This document shows positions 61,775 through 64,000 of a DNA stretch of 64,000 bases, in pieces (the first letter of the stretch is position 1; every line of letters begins with the position of its first letter). Source of the DNA: Deltaproteobacteria bacterium (GTDB lineage: Bacteria; Desulfobacterota; JAFDED01); the NCBI GenBank assembly GCA_019310535.1, contig JAFDED010000029.1:1-64000 (forward strand), in the 5' to 3' direction. The notes beneath the pieces were generated by a model. That model did not search any database and was not told where the DNA came from. It saw only the letters and a program-made list of their open reading frames with translations. The translations under genes were made by a program, and so were the position numbers.

Positions 61775-61959
61775 CCTGTATAATGGCGTTACATATTAAA
61801 CCACATGGCTGAGGACAGCCAAGCTAAATTTTTCCTTTGACAGACGGTAACATTCCAAATAAACTACTCCTGGAATAACGAATACAATTCCCCAGGTATC
61901 CCAATGGGGCATAAGCCTGTTTGGGCATGAGTGCCCACCACGGAAGAGGAGGTTAATCG

Positions 61960-62397
61960 ATGCTGAGCGTAAAATTATCGCTGATCGCACTATTGAGTGT
62001 TGGTCTGGTGCTTTCTGTGCAGACACCACGTATTCAGGCAAGGCAAGGTTTCCCGGGAGTCAGAACTTGCCCCAAGGGCCAGGTCTGGGAGCGGCCCCAC
62101 GTGAAACCCGATGGGAAGATAGCACCAGGTTTTTGCCGGCCGGCGAATCGGGCGGATTTCAGATGGGTGCCCGGGAAGAAAGGCCCCGATGGAAAATGGC
62201 ACCGCGGCCATTGGGTGCCCGCTGGACCCACACCACCAAACAAAGCATGGGTGCCCGGTCATTATGATAAAAAAGGCAAATGGGTGGAAGGGCACTACAG
62301 GACGAAGAGGAGGCCACCCCCGGCGGGTGGGGTTTTTGGGCCACGTAGTCCGGGAAGGACTGGCGGGAAAAAACCGCCACTGCCCTTTATCAAATAA
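61960..62397 (+). CDS. Small exported protein with WVPG repeats
   Basis: The 145-residue protein has a signal peptide (about 1-27, ending IQA) and then a Gly, Pro, Lys and Trp-rich region. Two related units are visible: FRWVPGKKGPDGKWHRGHW near 66 and KAWVPGHYDKKGKWVEGHY near 95, each of the form WVPG-x-D-GKW-x-GH. This resembles YXWGXW-type repeat proteins of the cell envelope. A GAGGAGG ribosome binding site precedes the ATG. The C-terminus is basic and proline-rich. Function is unknown. Confidence 0.75.
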   Translation: MLSVKLSLIALLSVGLVLSVQTPRIQARQGFPGVRTCPKGQVWERPHVKPDGKIAPGFCRPANRADFRWVPGKKGPDGKWHRGHWVPAGPTPPNKAWVPGHYDKKGKWVEGHYRTKRRPPPAGGVFGPRSPGRTGGKKPPLPFIK

Positions 62398-62793
62398 AAC
62401 CTGCCGCTGAAAATCAGGTTCCGTCAACATCAACTATGTGGATGTTGACCTCGGCCGGGTCACTAGGGTAGATTCTTCACGGTCACGGCAATTACTTTCT
62501 ACATGGATGGTTGGAGAGTGTTGCGGGGATAGCTCGCTGTGTACAAGAGTTGCGCATTCGGTGCGCACTTTTCTTGTAAAACCGTCTGCTTTCAGTTGAG
62601 ACTTGACAAAATGCCCAAAGTCATATAATACAATCCCCGATTTTCTCTTCGAAGAGTGGATAAAGAAAGCCTTTCGGCATATCATGTGGGATGAACGATT
62701 AATGCGCTTTTACTATACAATACAAAAAAAATGATGTTCCAGCAAAGCTGCTGCGGATTTGAGTATTGATGCTGGAGAAGGGAGGAGTCGTTA
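62398..62793 (+). other. Gene-free stretch before ino1
   Basis: I see no gene. A short imperfect hairpin (about 62,434-62,470) and the promoter at 62603-62629 are the only signals. Confidence 0.5.
62603..62629 (+). promoter_or_regulatory. Promoter upstream of ino1
   Basis: A consensus TTGACA (62603-62608) and a consensus TATAAT (62624-62629) are 15 bases apart, shorter than the optimum 17. It reads into ino1 with a leader of about 155 bases. Confidence 0.6.
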
Positions 62794-63912
62794 ATGGGAA
62801 AGATTAATGTTGCCATAGCCGGTATTGGAAACTGTGCCAGTTCCTTGCTTCAGGGTATTGAATATTACAGGAACAATCCCGGTGACAGTCTTGGCCTTAT
62901 GCATGAAAACATGTGCGGGTATGTACCGGGAGATATCCAGGTGGTGGCCGCATTCGACATTGATGCGCGAAAGGTGGGAAAACCGGTGGAGGAGGCCATT
63001 TTTGCCCCCCCCAACTGTACGATCCCGATCTGGAAAGATATGCTGGCCACGGGGGTTACTGTAAAAATGGGCCCCGTAATGGACGGGGTGGCCATTCATA
63101 TGCACGATTACGATACCGCCCGGACGTTTGTTGCGGCTCAAGAGATGCCCTGCAACGTTGTTGAGGAACTGCGGGCAAGCAAAGCGCATATCTTGATTAA
63201 TTATCTTCCTGTTGGATCCGAGGATGCCACGCGCTTCTATGCCCAGTGTGCACTTGACGCAGGGGTGAGTTTTCTTAATTGTATGCCCGTTTTTATCGCA
63301 TCTAATGAAGAATGGGCCAGAAAATTCGAGGCAGCGGGTACAGTCATCGTGGGAGACGACGTCAAGTCCCAGATCGGCGCAACCGTGATTCACCGGATTC
63401 TGACCCGTTTGTTTGAAGAGCGGGGCGTCTTTCTGGAAAGGACCTATCAGCTTAATACAGGCGGGAATACTGATTTTCTCAACATGCTGGAGCGCAGCCG
63501 GCTTAAGAGCAAGAAAATATCAAAAACCAACGCAGTTCAATCCCAGCTTTCCAAGCCGCTTCATCCTGACAACATTCACATCGGCCCCAGCGATTATGTC
63601 CCCTGGCAAAATGATAACAAGGTTTGTTTTATTCGGATGGAAGGAAGGGGATTTGCAGGCATTCCTATGAATTTGGAGTTGCGTCTTTCGGTGGAAGACT
63701 CCCCCAATAGCGGCGGTGTGGCCATCGATGCCATCCGATACATGAAGGTGGCAATGGATAGAGGTTGCAGGGGCGTACTATACCCGATTTCCTCCTACTG
63801 CATGAAACATCCTCCAATCCAGACTCCCGAAGAGCGCTCCAGGGAAATGATTGAGGAGTTTCTCTCGGAATCAAGCGCTGAATTGGCAACGGCGGTGCAC
63901 ACTGCTGTTTGA
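62794..63912 (+). CDS. ino1: Inositol-3-phosphate synthase
   Basis: The 372-residue enzyme converts glucose 6-phosphate to inositol 3-phosphate with NAD. The NAD-binding start INVAIAGIGNCASSLLQG, the phrase LMHENMCGYVPGDIQVVAAF and INYLPVGSEDATRFYAQ are typical of the short prokaryotic (actinobacterial and archaeal) form. The active-site region around DDVKSQIGATVIHRILTRL and NTGGNTDFLNMLERSRLKSK is intact. GGGAGGAG precedes the ATG. The product could feed phosphatidylinositol, inositol-based solutes or glycan synthesis. Confidence 0.95.
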   Translation: MGKINVAIAGIGNCASSLLQGIEYYRNNPGDSLGLMHENMCGYVPGDIQVVAAFDIDARKVGKPVEEAIFAPPNCTIPIWKDMLATGVTVKMGPVMDGVAIHMHDYDTARTFVAAQEMPCNVVEELRASKAHILINYLPVGSEDATRFYAQCALDAGVSFLNCMPVFIASNEEWARKFEAAGTVIVGDDVKSQIGATVIHRILTRLFEERGVFLERTYQLNTGGNTDFLNMLERSRLKSKKISKTNAVQSQLSKPLHPDNIHIGPSDYVPWQNDNKVCFIRMEGRGFAGIPMNLELRLSVEDSPNSGGVAIDAIRYMKVAMDRGCRGVLYPISSYCMKHPPIQTPEERSREMIEEFLSESSAELATAVHTAV

Positions 63913-64000
63913 ACTTTTTACGCTTGCAATCTCTTCCGTTATCCTTGGATATCAGCATATCTTGAGACTAGGCTCGATTGCCTAAAGCGGAAAATTCTAT
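63913..64000. other. Window end
   Basis: No feature is recognised in the last 88 bases. Confidence 0.5.

Noticed and set aside
1-64000. CRISPR arrays, tRNA and rRNA genes
   Set aside because: No regularly spaced repeats and no recognisable tRNA or rRNA sequence were seen on reading; a covariance-model scan was not possible.

Overview
The window is chromosomal DNA from a Gram-negative, very probably anaerobic bacterium. A complete type II secretion (T2SS) locus, several membrane-embedded lipid-linked glycosyltransferases, AprA-like and GltD-like iron-sulfur flavoproteins, tripartite tricarboxylate transporters and an actinobacterial-type inositol-phosphate synthase together suggest a Desulfobacterota (former Deltaproteobacteria) genome. 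There is no rRNA or tRNA gene, so this placement is inference.

Region 1 (about 1-15,620, plus strand) is a T2SS locus in the order gspE, TPR protein, gspF, gspG, gspH, gspI, lipoprotein, its paralogue, gspJ, gspK, gspL, gspM, gspC, gspD. After gspD come consensus-like promoters, a 401-residue exported protein that is a candidate secretion substrate, and a strong terminator.

Region 2 (about 16,000-33,830) is a cell-surface polymer region: a multipass TPR protein, a polyprenyl-phosphate glycosyltransferase, a heptosyltransferase-like enzyme, an AT-rich DNA methyltransferase with a damaged GIY-YIG nuclease partner, and a minus-strand block of an asparagine-synthetase-like protein, a B12-type radical SAM protein, a Wzx-like flippase and two GT39-like membrane glycosyltransferases. 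That block is bracketed by a diverged inverted repeat and contains a family of palindromes.

Region 3 (33,830-38,475) holds a molybdopterin-domain protein lacking the expected cysteine, a DUF434-type protein, a helical protein, an SPFH/zinc-ribbon protein and an IS630-family insertion sequence whose transposase is split between two frames.

Region 4 (38,560-61,780) is a large catabolic region. A minus-strand operon encodes a flavin reductase, a ketopantoate-reductase-like protein, an AprA-like flavoprotein and a GltD-like iron-sulfur flavoprotein. Divergent from it are a broken tctC with an alcohol dehydrogenase, an intact tctCBA with a 3-hydroxyisobutyrate-dehydrogenase-like enzyme, a PPC-domain protein and a cupin, an ADP-ribosylglycohydrolase-like protein with a second tctCBA, then a CaiB-type CoA-transferase, an unknown protein, a dihydroorotate-dehydrogenase-like fragment, an MmgE/PrpD protein and a metallo-beta-lactamase-fold hydrolase. 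My reading is uptake of small carboxylates, CoA activation and reductive or dehydrogenative processing; the substrate cannot be read from sequence.

The window ends with a small exported protein carrying WVPG repeats and an inositol-3-phosphate synthase (ino1).
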